Below, piece by piece: positions 6,777-6,825 of a stretch of DNA of 6,825 nt. The stretch's first letter is position 1, and every line of letters starts with the position of its first letter. The stretch covers positions 1 through 6,825 of the forward strand of contig CAZEJK010000271.1 in NCBI GenBank assembly GCA_964512045.1, written 5' to 3'. Under the pieces are notes generated by a model. It was not told the DNA's origin, searched no databases, and saw only the letters and a program-made list of their open reading frames with translations. Position numbers and translations under genes: made by a program. This stretch comes from CAZEJK01 sp964512045. Lineage in GTDB: Bacteria > Acidobacteriota > Thermoanaerobaculia > Thermoanaerobaculales > Sulfomarinibacteraceae.

Positions 6777-6792
6777 CTTCGAAAATTCGAAG
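6777..6792. repeat. A+T-rich 16-bp inverted repeat, possible operator
   Basis: The plus strand reads CTTCGAAAATTCGAAG, which is perfect 7-bp arms (CTTCGAA) around AA. It has the same 7-2-7 geometry as the two G+C-rich dyads but a different sequence, and it lies in a distinctly A+T-rich patch about 230 bp upstream of the predicted transcript start. There is no loop long enough for a hairpin and no T-run, so it is not a terminator. It could be the operator of another regulator or belong to a gene beyond the right edge. Confidence 0.45.
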
Positions 6793-6825
6793 CAAAGCGC
6801 CTGGGTTGAGTTCTAAGTTCTCAGT

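Larger units (their letters stand above)
6517..6825. other. Operon leader and upstream regulatory region, no gene
   Basis: These 309 bases hold no convincing coding sequence. From the gene outward they contain a predicted 38-nt untranslated leader without a clear ribosome binding site, the -24/-12 element (6565-6581), a G+C-rich spacer of about 75 bp, two tandem dyads (6657-6694) and an A+T-rich outer part with a third dyad (6777-6792). A half-copy of the dyad arm (CTGTCCG on the plus strand, 6600-6606) lies between promoter and dyads. I saw no match to the IHF consensus in the spacer, so DNA looping may rely on another bending factor or intrinsic flexibility. Confidence 0.7.

Noticed and set aside
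6733..6816. A 27-codon plus-strand frame (MVGGSNSVGDSRS...) divergent from the operon
   Set aside because: It has no ribosome binding site or promoter, a short random-looking product, and is broken across the third dyad.

Overview
The window is about two-thirds G+C and holds one tightly packed gene cluster, entirely on the minus strand. It therefore reads from right to left. It fits a diderm (Gram-negative) bacterium that uses sigma-54: it has a periplasmic adaptor protein, MacB-like export permeases, an NtrC-class activator and a near-consensus -24/-12 promoter. I recall similar gene sets (adaptor, LolD/MacB-type ATPase, two unlike FtsX-type permeases, sigma-54 response regulator) from Xanthomonadales, Gemmatimonadota and Acidobacteriota. 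The sequence alone does not let me choose between these.

Layout in transcription order: a 309-bp leader (6825-6517); a membrane-anchored HlyD/MacA-type adaptor (6516-5269); an ABC ATPase (5242-4511); a first FtsX/MacB-type permease (4500-3169); a second, unlike permease (3152-1938); an NtrC-family response regulator (1893-517); and the N-terminal part of a sensor histidine kinase (509-1) that runs off the left edge. Gaps between genes are 7-44 bp. I see no terminator or internal promoter, so all six genes are probably one operon.

The leader is the most informative non-coding part. A 17-bp sigma-54 promoter matching the consensus at all but one defined position lies at 6581-6565. It predicts a transcript start near 6554, which fixes the adaptor start at the ATG at 6516. 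About 110 and 132 bp upstream of that start are two nearly identical 16-bp dyads (7-bp arms, 2-bp centre) whose centres are 22 bp apart. They are good candidates for the enhancer sites of the response regulator encoded in the same operon. A third, A+T-rich dyad of the same 7-2-7 geometry lies further upstream at 6777-6792.

Working model: the adaptor, ATPase and two half-permeases form a MacAB-like tripartite pump or mechanotransmission machine that would need an outer-membrane TolC-type partner, not encoded here. The kinase has two membrane helices joined by only a few residues, so it probably lacks a periplasmic sensor domain and may sense within the membrane or read the state of the transporter. 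The kinase would then activate the regulator, which drives sigma-54 transcription of the whole unit in a positive feedback loop. The substrate cannot be told from the sequence.
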